Shown: positions 54,497-63,781 of the stretch, piece after piece
How the letters are laid out: every line of letters starts with the position of its first letter
How positions within the stretch are numbered: position 1 is the first letter of the stretch
Origin: CBDFKS01 sp965248905
GTDB taxonomy: Bacteria; Chloroflexota; Dehalococcoidia; Lucifugimonadales; JAGWBF01
Length of the DNA: 64,000 nt
Reading direction: 5' to 3'
Assembly: GCA_965248905.1 (NCBI GenBank)
Contig: CBDFKS010000007.1
Location: 2,046,001 to 2,110,000 of the forward strand
Position numbers and translations under genes: made by a program
The notes under the pieces: generated by a model
The model's input: only the letters and a program-made list of their open reading frames with translations
Database searches by the model: none
What the model was told of the DNA's origin: nothing

Positions 54497-55615
54497 ATGG
54501 CCAGATACAGGGTAATATCATCGGACAGCCATATAGTCGAGCCGCGGGACCTGTGGGAGACCAGGCTGGAGCCCAAGTACCGGGACCAAGCACCTCACAT
54601 CGTCAGGCTGGAAGACGGAAACGACTACTGGTTCTGCCAGGATACCAACATGATGGGTATGTTCCCCGGCACCCAGCCGGGCACAAGATTTGAGGAGCCG
54701 GAGAATCTTACCCTGGCAGGCACCTTCGAAGGAGTACAGATCGGCGGCTATATTCCCGACGAGCACGTAAAGGACATGGACGCCGATGGGATCGACATAG
54801 GAGTTCTGTATCCTTCCTGCGCCGTTGCCCTGTTCGTGACCATGCAGGATAGCGATTTCCTTACGGCCCTCTTTCGTGCTTACAATAACTGGCTGGCCGA
54901 CTTCTGCAAAACCTATCCCCATCGCCTCAAGGGTATAGCCATGATCAACGTGGACGATGTGGAGGTGGGGATTAAGGAGATGCAGCGGTGCGCCAAGTTG
55001 GGGTTTGTGGGGTCCATGATCACGGTCTATCCTCCCCAGGGGAAGTCCTACATCAACCCCGAGTACGAGCCCCTGTGGGCCGCGGCCCAGGACTTGGACA
55101 TGCCTCTCAGCCTCCACATCGGCACCAACCGGCCGGGCCCGGACGAAAGTTCACCCATCACCGGCAGCCTCTCCGACTTCACCAACATCGACCACTGGGT
55201 GAGGATGTCCGTCTCCGACATCATATTCGGAGGAGTGTTCCGCCGATACCCCAAACTACAGGTGGGTTCCATCGAGATGGAGCTATCCTGGGTACCCCAT
55301 TTCCTGGATCGTATGGACTACAACTACACCCAGCGGGCGCCCAGAGAGGGCTGGCTGCGTTTCGACGACGACTTGCTTCCCAGCGACTATTTCCACCGCA
55401 ACGTGTTCCTGGGATTTCAGGAAGACACGTTAGGCATCCGGGACCGTGACATCATCGGTGTGGACAATATCCTGTGGGGCTCGGACTACCCCCACCAGGA
55501 GTCCACCTTCCCCAAAAGCCAGGAGATCCTCGAGGAGATTCTGGCGGAATGTACCGAAGAGGAGAAGGCCAAGATCACCGGCGGCAACGCCGCCAGGGTA
55601 TACAACCTGGGTTAG
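54497..55615 (+). CDS. Amidohydrolase-2 family metal-dependent hydrolase
   Basis: A 372-residue protein of the amidohydrolase-2 (PF04909, ACMSD-like) family. Start at ATG 54497 with AGGAGA 8 bases upstream. Motifs: ISSDSHIVEPRDLWE (DxH metal motif), GVLYPSC, SLHIGTNRPG (His), FRRYPKLQVGSIEMELSWV, and WGSDYPHQES (Asp). These are decarboxylase or hydrolase enzymes in aromatic or xenobiotic breakdown. It is preceded by a strong promoter and stands alone. Confidence 0.88.
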   Translation: MARYRVISSDSHIVEPRDLWETRLEPKYRDQAPHIVRLEDGNDYWFCQDTNMMGMFPGTQPGTRFEEPENLTLAGTFEGVQIGGYIPDEHVKDMDADGIDIGVLYPSCAVALFVTMQDSDFLTALFRAYNNWLADFCKTYPHRLKGIAMINVDDVEVGIKEMQRCAKLGFVGSMITVYPPQGKSYINPEYEPLWAAAQDLDMPLSLHIGTNRPGPDESSPITGSLSDFTNIDHWVRMSVSDIIFGGVFRRYPKLQVGSIEMELSWVPHFLDRMDYNYTQRAPREGWLRFDDDLLPSDYFHRNVFLGFQEDTLGIRDRDIIGVDNILWGSDYPHQESTFPKSQEILEEILAECTEEEKAKITGGNAARVYNLG

Positions 55616-55761
55616 GCAGTAGGCATATTCATGGGCAGCTACAAAATCATGTCGGTGCCCGGCCCAAGAGAATAGTCGGTAACTAAGATCCTTCTGCTCC
55701 GAGTGGGATGGGACGGTTCCTGGAACACGGGCCATTGGCATGGAGGCATCAGCAGTTGGGT

Positions 55762-55907
55762 AGAATAGAGGCCACGTTGACGACGCGCGCCAGGTTATCC
55801 GCCGCTACATCGAGGCGGACCAGGTTGACGACTATGTGGAGCGTTGGAAGACCGAACCTCGAATACTGGTAAAGATAACACCGGACAGAATCTACACCCG
55901 GTATTAG
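55762..55907 (+). pseudogene. PPOX-class oxidoreductase C-terminal fragment
   Basis: The frame VDDARQVIRRYIEADQVDDY, VERWKTEPRILVKITPDRIY ends in TAG at 55905-55907. It is the C-terminus of an F420/FMN split-barrel enzyme (the RW.TEPRILV..TP.R.. block). A stop closes the frame just upstream, so the remainder was deleted. Confidence 0.6.
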
Positions 55908-55934
55908 CAGCCCTATCTGGCATATTGTGGAGCT

Positions 55935-57014
55935 TTAGTGGGCCAGCATGCGCTTTGGGTTTTCGACGAGCATGTTGCGGATTTGCGTCTCGGTTACGCC
56001 TCGGTCCCTCAGCTGAGGGACAATATTCTGCAGTACGTGGGAGTACCCGTCCCCACCATATCTTTTGAGACGGTCCTTCTGGCCGTTGTCGTGGGCTAAC
56101 ATGATGCTTCTGTCGTACCCCGCCTGGCATAGCTCTACCAGAGCCTTCACCCGCTCTTTATCGGTTATACAAGTCCCTCGGGTGAACTGAGAATATTTCT
56201 CGTAGCCAAAATTGTCGAAAGATATGCTGATCCCTCGGTCTATCAGGCTTCGACAATAATCCACATCTAGCTCTGGGAAGGTAGCGCTCATGTGGCTCAT
56301 CCAGAACTTTTCCAGATTGGCTCCCTCTTCCTCCAGCACGTCAATATAGGCATGGCAGTCGCGCCTAAATATGCATGGATGTAGAGTAATTGCGGAATTG
56401 GTAGCCTTCTGGGCCCGCACACCTGCCCTGAGAACTTTCTCCTCGTCGGGATGAAATGGGTAGTCGGCCAGTGGGGACGTGGGGTCTCCGGTGACCCCTC
56501 CGACAGCGCACTTGATTACACCGGCTCGAATTCCTGTGTCCTCTATTCCCTCGGTTAACTCCTTTATCATAATTTCCGCGAGCTGGTCGATACTCTTCTC
56601 CTTGACGTAGGAAGGATGAGAGATGGCCACGTACCATCCCGTAGCAGCCACCACGTTGATCTCCGCTTTATCTGCTATCCGCTTAAGCCCCGATATGTTC
56701 CGCCCCAGGCCTGGGACCGTCACCTCCACAACACAATTCCCGCCGTGGCTTTTGAAGTCCTGCAACTCAGCTACCGCCACGTCTTCCTCATCCAGGCGGA
56801 GAGCATCCTTGATCAAAAATTGATCCCTTTTTGAAACGGCGAGGTTTTCTATGGTCAACTTGGACTCTGCTAGCTTCGCTTTGGAGGCCTCTAACGGGTA
56901 TTTGAAAACGGCGTGGTGGTAGAAGGTCAGGTCGAGGAGGATGTGCTCGTGTACACACGTAGGCCCCAGTTTTTCCGGGTCCAAATCGCCGGTTATGGTG
57001 GTTATTCGGGCCAT
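55935..57014 (-). CDS. Phosphotriesterase (PTE) family metallohydrolase
   Basis: A 359-residue PTE-family (PF02126) barrel. Metal ligands are visible: CVHEHILLDL (HxH), Lys in GVIKCAVGG (carbamylated bridging Lys), His in ITLHPC and SHMSA, Asp in LAHDNG. The full set suggests an active binuclear hydrolase; family members are phosphotriesterases, lactonases or amidohydrolases, and I cannot choose. It faces the amidohydrolase gene convergently. Confidence 0.88.
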   Translation of the reverse strand: MARITTITGDLDPEKLGPTCVHEHILLDLTFYHHAVFKYPLEASKAKLAESKLTIENLAVSKRDQFLIKDALRLDEEDVAVAELQDFKSHGGNCVVEVTVPGLGRNISGLKRIADKAEINVVAATGWYVAISHPSYVKEKSIDQLAEIMIKELTEGIEDTGIRAGVIKCAVGGVTGDPTSPLADYPFHPDEEKVLRAGVRAQKATNSAITLHPCIFRRDCHAYIDVLEEEGANLEKFWMSHMSATFPELDVDYCRSLIDRGISISFDNFGYEKYSQFTRGTCITDKERVKALVELCQAGYDRSIMLAHDNGQKDRLKRYGGDGYSHVLQNIVPQLRDRGVTETQIRNMLVENPKRMLAH

Positions 57015-57831
57015 GGTTCAACTCCGATACCGCGGTGACTAAGTCCTCGGCGACATCAAACTTGATGCTCCCTAGTTCCACGGTTGTAGCCTGTTCCCAT
57101 TCTCCTGAAATGACTCGGGACTAGTATCAGAGAGCAGCGTTCTCCAGCGAGATTCGGTAGATCCAATCTTTTTGGAGATTAATTATACCCTCCTGGGGAG
57201 CTGCCAGCACCTAATTTTCGCGCGGTATGCGAACGCGCAATCGTCGAATCCACGAAAGCCGTACACCCTCCGTGTGACGCCACTGGATACATTAAATCTG
57301 GGTAATTGGACACGACCTTCGGCACCTGCAGGGCCATGTTCCCTAGGCTGAGCTTCGATTCTGCCCAACCCACATTCAGTCCATCCCTTTGCTGTCCGTC
57401 GATTCCTGGGATGATGAAGTGAATGTCTTTGGCCACACCCTTATGGGTTCTATTCTCATGCGGGACGGGGACATGGTGAGCTCGTCGCTTGAGGGTATGG
57501 CCATCCGGTGTCGGGAGCGGTGAAATGGTGGAGCAGTGTGTCCATCACTGACTACTCCTATGAATGCCAGTATCAGCCACGATTACCGTTACTATAAAGT
57601 TAAATGTTCCTAAAGGTCAAATCCTGCAGCTCAACCGGCTTGCTGGGCTTCATTCGGCCCTCTGGCCCTGGCAGGTGGGCTAATGTCCTCTGGGTCTTTT
57701 GGCCTACTCATATCAGGCCCTCAGCCTCATTTCAACCGCCGGACAACCTATTAAACTTCAGACAAAGGCATCACATACACCGATGGATATTAGCTAAGTA
57801 AGGAGGTACGCCAAATGTCGTCAGAAGGAAA
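57015..57831. other. Gap with one doubtful frame
   Basis: About 800 bases. A minus-strand frame at 57179-57436 (MAKDIHFIIPGIDGQQRDG and onward, 85 codons) has normal-looking composition but no recognised family; it could be a small gene or a remnant. The rest shows nothing. Confidence 0.35.
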
Positions 57832-58062
57832 ATGAAAAAGCGTATCCTCATGCTGTTTTTAATAGGAGTAACTCTAGTATCTGGGTTGGTTGCGATACAA
57901 CAGCTCGTGGAGGCTTTCGGAGTAGCTAGGGAAGAACATCTCCAAGAAAACCCCCTAACCCCCTCACACATCTTCTGGCACATCATGATAACCGTAGCAT
58001 TTGCACTCATATCAGCGATCAGCGGCACCGGGTTATACAACCGCTTAAGACGTACTCGTTGA
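57832..58062 (+). CDS. Small two-TM membrane protein
   Basis: A 76-residue protein with helices at ~5-24 (ILMLFLIGVTLVSGLVAIQ) and ~50-68 (IMITVAFALISAISGTGLY), a short charged loop, and a basic end YNRLRRTR. The function is unknown. Just upstream is AGGAGG but at long distance; GGAAA lies next to the ATG. It is separate from the neighbours. Confidence 0.55.
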   Translation: MKKRILMLFLIGVTLVSGLVAIQQLVEAFGVAREEHLQENPLTPSHIFWHIMITVAFALISAISGTGLYNRLRRTR

Positions 58063-58147
58063 TCGTTTTCCCGGGATTAGGGGTTTGAGACGGGGCCGCA
58101 AGGAGGGGATGTCATGCTGTTGGGATAAGGGGTATATATAACCCCTA

Positions 58148-58176
58148 TTGACAAAATGCCTTAGACATTCTATAGT
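58148..58176 (+). promoter_or_regulatory. Strong promoter with adjacent inverted repeat
   Basis: TTGACA, 17 bp, TATAGT. Immediately upstream, 58129-58145 is an inverted repeat GGGGT-ATATATA-ACCCC that could be an operator or a terminator stem. The only thing downstream on this strand is the candidate small RNA. Confidence 0.65.
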
Positions 58177-58182
58177 GGCTAA

Positions 58183-58270
58183 AGAGCCAGGCGTGATTCC
58201 CGTCGGGGGTCACAGTTGGTTCTAGGCTTACAAATACAAGGCGACTCCACCAGGGTCGCCTATTTTGTTT
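58183..58270 (+). ncRNA. Candidate small structured RNA (~88 nt)
   Basis: Between the promoter (58148-58176) and a terminator-like hairpin lies a stretch without a coding frame. Predicted folds by eye: outer stem GAGCCA/UGGUUC closing an inner 9-bp stem GUGAUUCCC/GGGGGUCAC with a 3-base loop; then a single-stranded A-rich linker CUUACAAAUACA; then a 7-bp stem AGGCGAC/GUCGCCU (58239-58245 with 58255-58261) followed by AUUUUGUUU, a Rho-independent terminator. The RNA's last bases are antisense to the stop region of the DUF3800 gene. The promoter, folds and terminator together support a transcript; its role is unknown. Confidence 0.5.
58239..58270. terminator. Bidirectional Rho-independent-type terminator
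   Basis: Stem AGGCGAC/GUCGCCU followed by ATTTTGTTT on the plus strand and by TTGTATTTG on the minus strand. It ends both the small RNA and the DUF3800 gene. Confidence 0.6.
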
Positions 58271-59060
58271 CTTCGAATCTCCCCTGTTCTTCGTCCCTGC
58301 GATAATGATCTCTTTCTGGCATGAAATAGATACCAGGTCTAGAGTACCCTTCGCGCGAAATGAGGTCAATAGCCTTGCCTCTGATGATCTCGTAATAACG
58401 GTTGATAGCGGACAAGAATCTGTCGCCTACAGGTAAGCCCCGATTCAGCTCATTTTCCTGATAAATCCTACATACTGATGCAACCATGTCTGCGACTTGG
58501 ATACCTTGTGTGAGCTTAGAGTCAACAAAAAATGGGGCCTCGCAAATGGTTCTAAAAGATTGCCCCTCCATTGAGCGATATAAGAATGATTCAAATTTGT
58601 CTGGCAAGGTGCCACCAAAGAGCGTAGGTCCATCGCCATCGAAGAGGAGTGTGGCCATCTTGCCTGAGTCCTCTGCATACTGGTTAACCCGTTGAAGTAG
58701 ATATCGATATTGGTTCGGCAAGAAGGTTTGTCCTTCGGCCTCGTTACTAAATGGGAGTTCAGTAGGATGTTCCATTACCACTGCAAATAGAACAAAGGGC
58801 AGCGACCGACAGAGGTCAAAAAATGCTTCTACGGTTTCCCATTCATTGGACCGCCGTTCAAACACACGTCTGTTGATGAGTTTTACGCCTTTTAACTCCA
58901 CATCGGGTGTCCCTAGGCGACGTTTAAGGGCGTAAATTTGCGCTGCGATGGAGCGGGTCTCCTGCCTGCTAATGCAAACGCTTACTACCACAGGCTTGGT
59001 CGTTGAGTCGTTGGGATGAGGCAATCCGCTTTCGTCGAGGAACACTAACATTGGGCGCAC
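58260..59060 (-). CDS. DUF3800 family protein
   Basis: A 266-residue DUF3800 protein (PF12686): LVFLDESGLPHPNDS at the start (conserved DESG), VELKGVKL, LLFDGDGPTLF (acidic residues), and VDSKLTQGIQVADMVASVCR (Q.AD). The fold is RNase-H-like and the conserved acidic residues suggest nuclease activity; the family occurs in defence islands and on mobile elements. The function is not established. It is followed by a terminator. Confidence 0.82.
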   Translation of the reverse strand: MRPMLVFLDESGLPHPNDSTTKPVVVSVCISRQETRSIAAQIYALKRRLGTPDVELKGVKLINRRVFERRSNEWETVEAFFDLCRSLPFVLFAVVMEHPTELPFSNEAEGQTFLPNQYRYLLQRVNQYAEDSGKMATLLFDGDGPTLFGGTLPDKFESFLYRSMEGQSFRTICEAPFFVDSKLTQGIQVADMVASVCRIYQENELNRGLPVGDRFLSAINRYYEIIRGKAIDLISREGYSRPGIYFMPERDHYRRDEEQGRFEETK

Positions 59061-59153
59061 TCCAAGTTATTTTGGTGACATTCTTCCATAATGGCAGCTA
59101 CCTCACAGCCGTCCCCTCGATATACTTTGGTCCCCTGCCTCACCTTCGGATTC

Positions 59154-59365
59154 TTAGCCGGTTTCGATGTTGCCCCACTCAAATCTCTTCCTAACCCCGT
59201 TCTGAAATATCATCTCTCCTTCGAAAGTGGTCCCCATATTCTGGTTACCAGAACTGTACTCGATGTTACCATATATTTTTAATGTCAGCGTATCCCCATC
59301 CAGCTGGCCGTTTAGAACATGGAATTCGGCCTCGTTGATGCTTAGCCCGAATCCACCGATGGACA
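59154..59365 (-). pseudogene. 5'-truncated fragment of an unknown gene
   Basis: A minus-strand frame without a good start runs SLSIGGFGLSINEAEFHVLN, LDGDTLTLKIYGNIEYSSGN, FEGEMIFQNGVRKRFEWGN to a TAA at 59156-59154. The sequence is orderly beta-strand-rich coding sequence, unlike noise. It stops making sense where the GC-rich IS1380 region begins, so the element probably replaced or cut the 5' part. No family recognised. Confidence 0.5.
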
Positions 59366-61020
59366 GGGATGGACGGCGTGAGGGCAGCGGAAGGGGGTGA
59401 GGGAGTTACAGGCGCGATGATCCGGGGGCTCGAATTTGGGTAGACGGGAGGTTGGCGGGCGGTCTGCAGGCGCTTTTGGGGGCACCGATAGCGGCCTACA
59501 GTGGCTGTGGCGAGCGAGATGGCGGGATAGGACACGGCAAGAGGCGCTCGCGGACTGGGCTGGCGCGAGTTTGCGGGGACGTTGGGTTGGCTGGCGGGTC
59601 AGTGGCGGACGGGCGCCGTCAGGCTGGGAGTGGAATGGCTCGCAGTCGGGCTAGGGCGCGGCTGAACTGCTCCTCCCAGGGCCAGCGCCGGGGAAGATGC
59701 AGGGTCAATCGGCGTGCCGAGCGGGTGATCCGTCCGGCCAAGGCAAAGACCCGTCGTCTGAGGGTCTTGGTGGTCACGATCTGCTGACCCAGGCCGATGC
59801 GGGCTGTCCAGCGGGCCAGGTTGTGCGCCATCACCTGTACCGCCAGCCAGGCGCCGTTGGCGGCGAAGCGGCCCGAGGGGAGATGGTTCAGCCCCACGCC
59901 GTACTTGAGGTCGCGTATTGCATTCTCGATCTCGGCGTGACGGCGATGATCGGCCTCCAGTTCCAGCGTCTCCCCGTCCCGGTCGGTGATGAAGCCGTGA
60001 TAGCTGTAGGTGGCGAAGAGAGCCAGTTGAGAACAGGGCGCCGGCTTCACCCGCCGGACGATGAGCCGTACCGGCGCGGCGTCCGGCTCGGCCTGGAATG
60101 GGGTGTAGGTGGTCTCGGCCACATCGGCGGCGCCGTCCATCCAGTAAGGAATCGGCGTCCAGGCATCTTCGGGTATCGCCTCGATGAGATTGTGCAGGCG
60201 GGCGCGCTGGCGGATGGCGATGGAGAAGCGGACATCCATCCGGCGGCAGACGGCGACCACGGCGTGGGTATAGAAGCCGCTGTCGGCCCGCACCGTGAGT
60301 TGGCCCCTGGCTCCGCAGTAGCGCACCCGCCCCACCGTTTCACGCAGGAAGTGGGCAGCGCCGCGGGCGGTGTTGGCCCGGCCCTCGCGCAGGCGGGCCA
60401 TCAGCACGTCGCCGGTGCCGGCGGCGACGGCCAGCAGCGGGTGATAGCCCCGCGCACCGGTGTAGCCGTGGTGGCGTGCGCCCTCCTTGGCCAGTCCGTA
60501 GGTCTCGCAGATGGTCGAATCAAGGTCGATGGTGAATGGTGCGTCGCCGGGTCCGGCACCGGCCTTCCAGACCCGGTCCAGCAACTCGCGGCTCACCCGG
60601 TCCAGTTGGCGGACATGGCCCCACCGGAAGCTGCGCAGGAAGGTGCCCAGGGTGGAGGGAGCCTTAGCCGTGAAACCGAGCACGCGGGCGGTCCCGCCGG
60701 CGCGCAGCACATCGGCGTCGTCGATGCAATCTCCGCCGGCTAGGGCGGAGGCCACCAGGGTCATCATCTTGTCGCCGGTGTTCGCCCGGCCCGGCGCGCC
60801 GCCGAGGTCGAGGTGCTTCCGGAGGAGTTGGGGCAGGCCAAGGCGCAGGGCGAGGGTGGCGGGAAGGATCAGCCCGGCATTGGCCACCAGGCGGTGGTCG
60901 TCGAAGGCGATTTGGATCCGGTCGGGGTGGTTACGTGGTAGCATCTATCGGGTGCTCCTTTTCTGGGACCGGTTTTCTGTTTCAAAACCATTATCCCAGA
61001 TTCAGAGGCGCACTCTTTTG
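59366..61020 (-). mobile_element. IS1380-family element (ends approximate)
   Basis: A markedly GC-rich block covering the transposase below and ~250 bases on its 3' side. Matching terminal repeats could not be settled by eye; a GAATC-containing segment at each edge (near 59347 and 61001) is a candidate. The base composition differs from all neighbours, suggesting arrival from a high-GC host. Confidence 0.45.
59619..60944 (-). CDS. IS1380-family transposase
   Basis: A 441-residue transposase. N-terminal LPATLALRLGLPQLLRKHLDLG, then DDADVLRAGGTARVLGF, catalytic Asp in FTIDLDSTICETYGLAKEGA, Asp in LTVRADSGFYTHAVV, and Glu in HAEIENAIRDLKYGVGLNHLP, the DDE set in IS1380 order. The length is usual and no internal breaks are seen. 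Codons end almost always in G or C, unlike the rest of the window. The long open frame on the other strand is only a by-product of this composition. Confidence 0.9.
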   Translation of the reverse strand: MLPRNHPDRIQIAFDDHRLVANAGLILPATLALRLGLPQLLRKHLDLGGAPGRANTGDKMMTLVASALAGGDCIDDADVLRAGGTARVLGFTAKAPSTLGTFLRSFRWGHVRQLDRVSRELLDRVWKAGAGPGDAPFTIDLDSTICETYGLAKEGARHHGYTGARGYHPLLAVAAGTGDVLMARLREGRANTARGAAHFLRETVGRVRYCGARGQLTVRADSGFYTHAVVAVCRRMDVRFSIAIRQRARLHNLIEAIPEDAWTPIPYWMDGAADVAETTYTPFQAEPDAAPVRLIVRRVKPAPCSQLALFATYSYHGFITDRDGETLELEADHRRHAEIENAIRDLKYGVGLNHLPSGRFAANGAWLAVQVMAHNLARWTARIGLGQQIVTTKTLRRRVFALAGRITRSARRLTLHLPRRWPWEEQFSRALARLRAIPLPA

Positions 61021-61037
61021 TTTCTTCAGCAGGCCTC

Positions 61038-61442
61038 CTACACGCCGTCCTTCGGTGGATTAGGGCTTAGCTGGAAGCCGCCTGGTTCATTCGGGAAAAA
61101 CAACACCGGAGCAAGACTACGTTCAAGAATCCACGGTTCACCTTCAAGGCTTACGCTAATGGTCAAAGACAGATTCCGTGCTGGCAGAGTTCCAACGTTC
61201 GAATAGGAAATTCCTAAGAACGGGGCAGGCCATGGTTCACGATGACTCGGGTCGAACATATCCTTAATGCCTGTTACCCCAACCCATGGACGCATACGTA
61301 GAGATTGCTCTTTTTTGACGGCGTCTAAGGATCTTTTGCTGGTATACGCAACGTAACTAGATATGACAAGAGAGATAACGACGCCGATCATACCGGCTGC
61401 CTGAATAGTGTCAGGGTTCCAGCCCCATTCGCTCATACCCAT
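61038..61442 (-). CDS. Small membrane-anchored protein of unknown function
   Basis: 134 residues from ATG 61442, chosen because AAAGGAG lies 7 bases upstream. One TM helix at ~14-34 (GMIGVVISLVISSYVAY), a charged linker (TSKRSLDAVKKEQSLRM), then a beta-rich outer or inner domain (YSNVGTLPARNLSLTISVSL). It ends close to the IS1380 edge and may be slightly shortened. No family recognised. Confidence 0.55.
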   Translation of the reverse strand: MGMSEWGWNPDTIQAAGMIGVVISLVISSYVAYTSKRSLDAVKKEQSLRMRPWVGVTGIKDMFDPSHREPWPAPFLGISYSNVGTLPARNLSLTISVSLEGEPWILERSLAPVLFFPNEPGGFQLSPNPPKDGV

Positions 61443-61569
61443 TTGTAACTCCTTTCCCGTCCAAGGTATCAACAACACCATAAGCAGCTAAAGTCTGAGT
61501 CCAGGGAGGTTCGGTCGAGCTATCTCTAAAAAGTTCGTGGGCAAAGCCTTAGCAATTCTATCGTGGCCG

Positions 61570-61905
61570 TTATAGCCGCCCCCTCCATTCCCTCTGCCTC
61601 TTGACCGGGGCTTGCCGTATTCTATCAGCCGGCGAGATGTCCCAATGAAACTGTGCCTCGTCCTCGATGCCCAGAGTTCGGAAATAGGTATCCGATATGT
61701 TTTTCCAGCCACCGATCAGGCGGAGCGCTCTCTCAGGCATTTTCCCTCGGAGCGCGACCATAGCATAGTTGTGCCGGAACTGATGGGTATGGAGAGGGAC
61801 TCCAGCGCGTCTGCCCAGCTTCCTGAGCATGTTGTAAATGCCGTTGGGCAACAACGGATCGCCTCGTTCACTGACCCACAAGGGCGATGTAGAGGGTGAG
61901 AGCTG
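61570..61905 (-). pseudogene. Tyrosine recombinase (integrase) C-terminal fragment
   Basis: The frame PLWVSERGDPLLPNGIYNML, HTHQFRHNYAM, LRLIGGWKNISDTYFRTLG carries the HxxR box and GW...(Y) end of phage-type tyrosine recombinases. The first catalytic Arg and the core-binding domain are missing upstream. It marks an old integration event. Confidence 0.7.
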
Positions 61906-61938
61906 AGCACAAGCGGTTAGATACGCCCACAGAGCCTC

Positions 61939-62793
61939 TTAAACTGTTGTGCCGTTATGGGCGAGCCAGAACTCGGCGAGTTCAAGCGGCTTTGGCCACC
62001 AGACGTCACCCTTGCCGAGAATCTTCTGGATCAGCCGCTCCAGCATGCGCATGCGCGCCGGTCGGCCGATCACTTGGGGATGGCCGAGCCAGTTGAAGAA
62101 GCTGCCCTCCTCATACAACCCCTCGAACTCTTCCGACCAGATCTCCCACACTTCCTGCTGGCTCCAGATACCGTGACCGACCGGTGGCACCGAGCTGAAC
62201 TGAAAGAAAGGGGCGTCGTTATTGCACCAGGCAGTTGGGAACTCCACGAGGGGGCCATGCACCGTATCGTGGCAGTACGGCAAGTCAGTGTCCAGGGCGT
62301 TGCTGTGATATACGAAGCCGTGCTTCTTATACAGCTCCATAGTGTACTTGCTCGGATCGGCGGAGGGCGCGCGGGCTCCTACAGGCTTCACCCCGAGGAC
62401 CTTCTGGAAAATGTTAAGGCTCTTCAGTAGGAGCTCCTCTTCCTCTTCAGGACCTGACATGAAGAAAGGCTTTTCGTGGAGGTAGCCATGATGGCCCACT
62501 TCATGACCCCGGCTTACGATATCTTCGCACAGCGCGGGGTAGTGCTCGACGATCCAGCCAGGGATGAAGAAGCAAGTCTTGATGTCGTAGCGATCCAGCA
62601 GGTCGAGGATGCGTGGGGCGCCAGTCTTTGGCCCGTAAGCCGCCATCGACATATGCAACGGTCGTTCAGCGAGGGTGCGATCGCGGTTCATCCACGAGCT
62701 CTCGCCGTCCAGATCGAAGGTCATCATGACTGCACAGCGTGCTCCCCTCTCCCAGGAGATCGCCCGGCTCATCCCGATTCTTAAAGCATTCAT
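61939..62793 (-). CDS. Polysaccharide deacetylase (NodB) family protein
   Basis: A 284-residue cytoplasmic-type polysaccharide deacetylase: MMTFDLDGES (catalytic Asp pair), FIPGWIVEHYP, RGHEVGHHGYLHE (metal His pair), KPVGARAPSADPSKYT, and the C-terminal FNWLGHPQVIGRPARM. This subgroup resembles PgdA-like and allantoinase-like (PuuE) members without signal peptides. The substrate is not known. Start at ATG 62793; MSRAIS at codon 8 is an alternative. It stands alone. Confidence 0.88.
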   Translation of the reverse strand: MNALRIGMSRAISWERGARCAVMMTFDLDGESSWMNRDRTLAERPLHMSMAAYGPKTGAPRILDLLDRYDIKTCFFIPGWIVEHYPALCEDIVSRGHEVGHHGYLHEKPFFMSGPEEEEELLLKSLNIFQKVLGVKPVGARAPSADPSKYTMELYKKHGFVYHSNALDTDLPYCHDTVHGPLVEFPTAWCNNDAPFFQFSSVPPVGHGIWSQQEVWEIWSEEFEGLYEEGSFFNWLGHPQVIGRPARMRMLERLIQKILGKGDVWWPKPLELAEFWLAHNGTTV

Positions 62794-62931
62794 TCAATTC
62801 CCCGTCTCAACTGGTAGATTCTCAAGGCAAATGTCACCTCGAGTTCCTGCCCATGTTACTGCATGACAATCCTATTGTATCATCGTATCGAGACTCCTCT
62901 GTAACCCAATCTCGAGCCGGCCTTCAGAGAG

Positions 62932-62964
62932 CTCACCAGACCCCCCTCCAACGCCTTATCTCGC
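62932..62964. repeat. Dispersed intergenic repeat, copy C
   Basis: CTCACCAGACCCCCCTCC and onward; see copies A (33272) and B (40255). Confidence 0.35.
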
Positions 62965-63109
62965 GGCTTCCACAGTGTACTCTGTACTCTTGCTCAGTCC
63001 CGCAGCCCATTGTGGGTAGCTGGAGTCCAGGGCCCCGATCTCCATCATCCCCCGGTCGACAATATAAGGGCTCTCCGCTCGGCCAACAGCTTCGAAAGTT
63101 TTTTAAGTA

Positions 63110-63730
63110 GGCGAAGCTCACCCCTCCCCAGTCTCCCAGAGGAGCTGGAGGAAGAGTCTGTCCCGCGCACATTCGGCAGCAACGATGTAACCGGCACGAG
63201 ATACCTGGGAGGCCGCAGCGGTGGCAACACAGTCAACGACGGGCGCACCCTTGGGAACACCATTGTAGGAGGCAACACACGGCGCAACGGCGGAAGTTAT
63301 GGCGGTCTGGGCGGCTTTGGCAACGTAGGTGGCAGCGTCGCCTAGGCTTATGGTGACTTGCTGGACCCCAACGACCCCGGCAGTGGTGGTGGCTCCGACG
63401 GCGGTGTGGGAGGTGATGGTGGGGGCGTGCTCCGAATCGACGCCGTTACTATGATCCTGGACGGCCTAATACTGGCGAACGGAACGGGACTGATTACTGT
63501 TCCGGCGGTGGCAGTGGCGGCAGGGTTAGAGTGGACGTGGTCACGTTGAGTGGACTGGGCAGCATTCGCGCCAATGGAGGAGCGGCCTCCAGCACGATTA
63601 ACGCAGACGGGAGGATGGCGGACGGGTCGCTGTCTACTACAGCAATGCCACGGGCTTCAATCTTTCCCAGGTGTCTGCTCTGGGAGGCGGCGGCCTCAAC
63701 GCCGGCGGTACCGGCACAGTGTCCCTAGTG
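63110..63730 (+). pseudogene. Glycine-rich surface protein remnant
   Basis: Across at least three frames the plus strand gives RTFGSNDVTGTRYLGGRSGG, NGGSYGGLGGFGNVGG, a stop, then DPNDPGSGGGSDGGVGGDGG, LRIDAVTMILDGLILANGTG, VDVVTLSGLGSIRANGG, a shift, then NATGFNLSQVSALGGGGLNA and SLVVVP-stop. The 'GG...G.. ..IRANGG' rhythm is typical of large glycine-rich adhesin-like beta-helix proteins of Chloroflexota. The gene is broken by a stop and at least two shifts and its 5' end is missing. Confidence 0.6.
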
Positions 63731-63781
63731 GTTGTCCCCTAGGAGTTCCGGTGCCTATTAGATAATAGTGCAATAGCTAAA

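Noticed and set aside
59697..60743. Long plus-strand open frame (348 codons) opposite the IS1380 transposase
   Set aside because: High GC suppresses stops on the opposite strand; the sequence is repetitive G/V/A/D without motifs.
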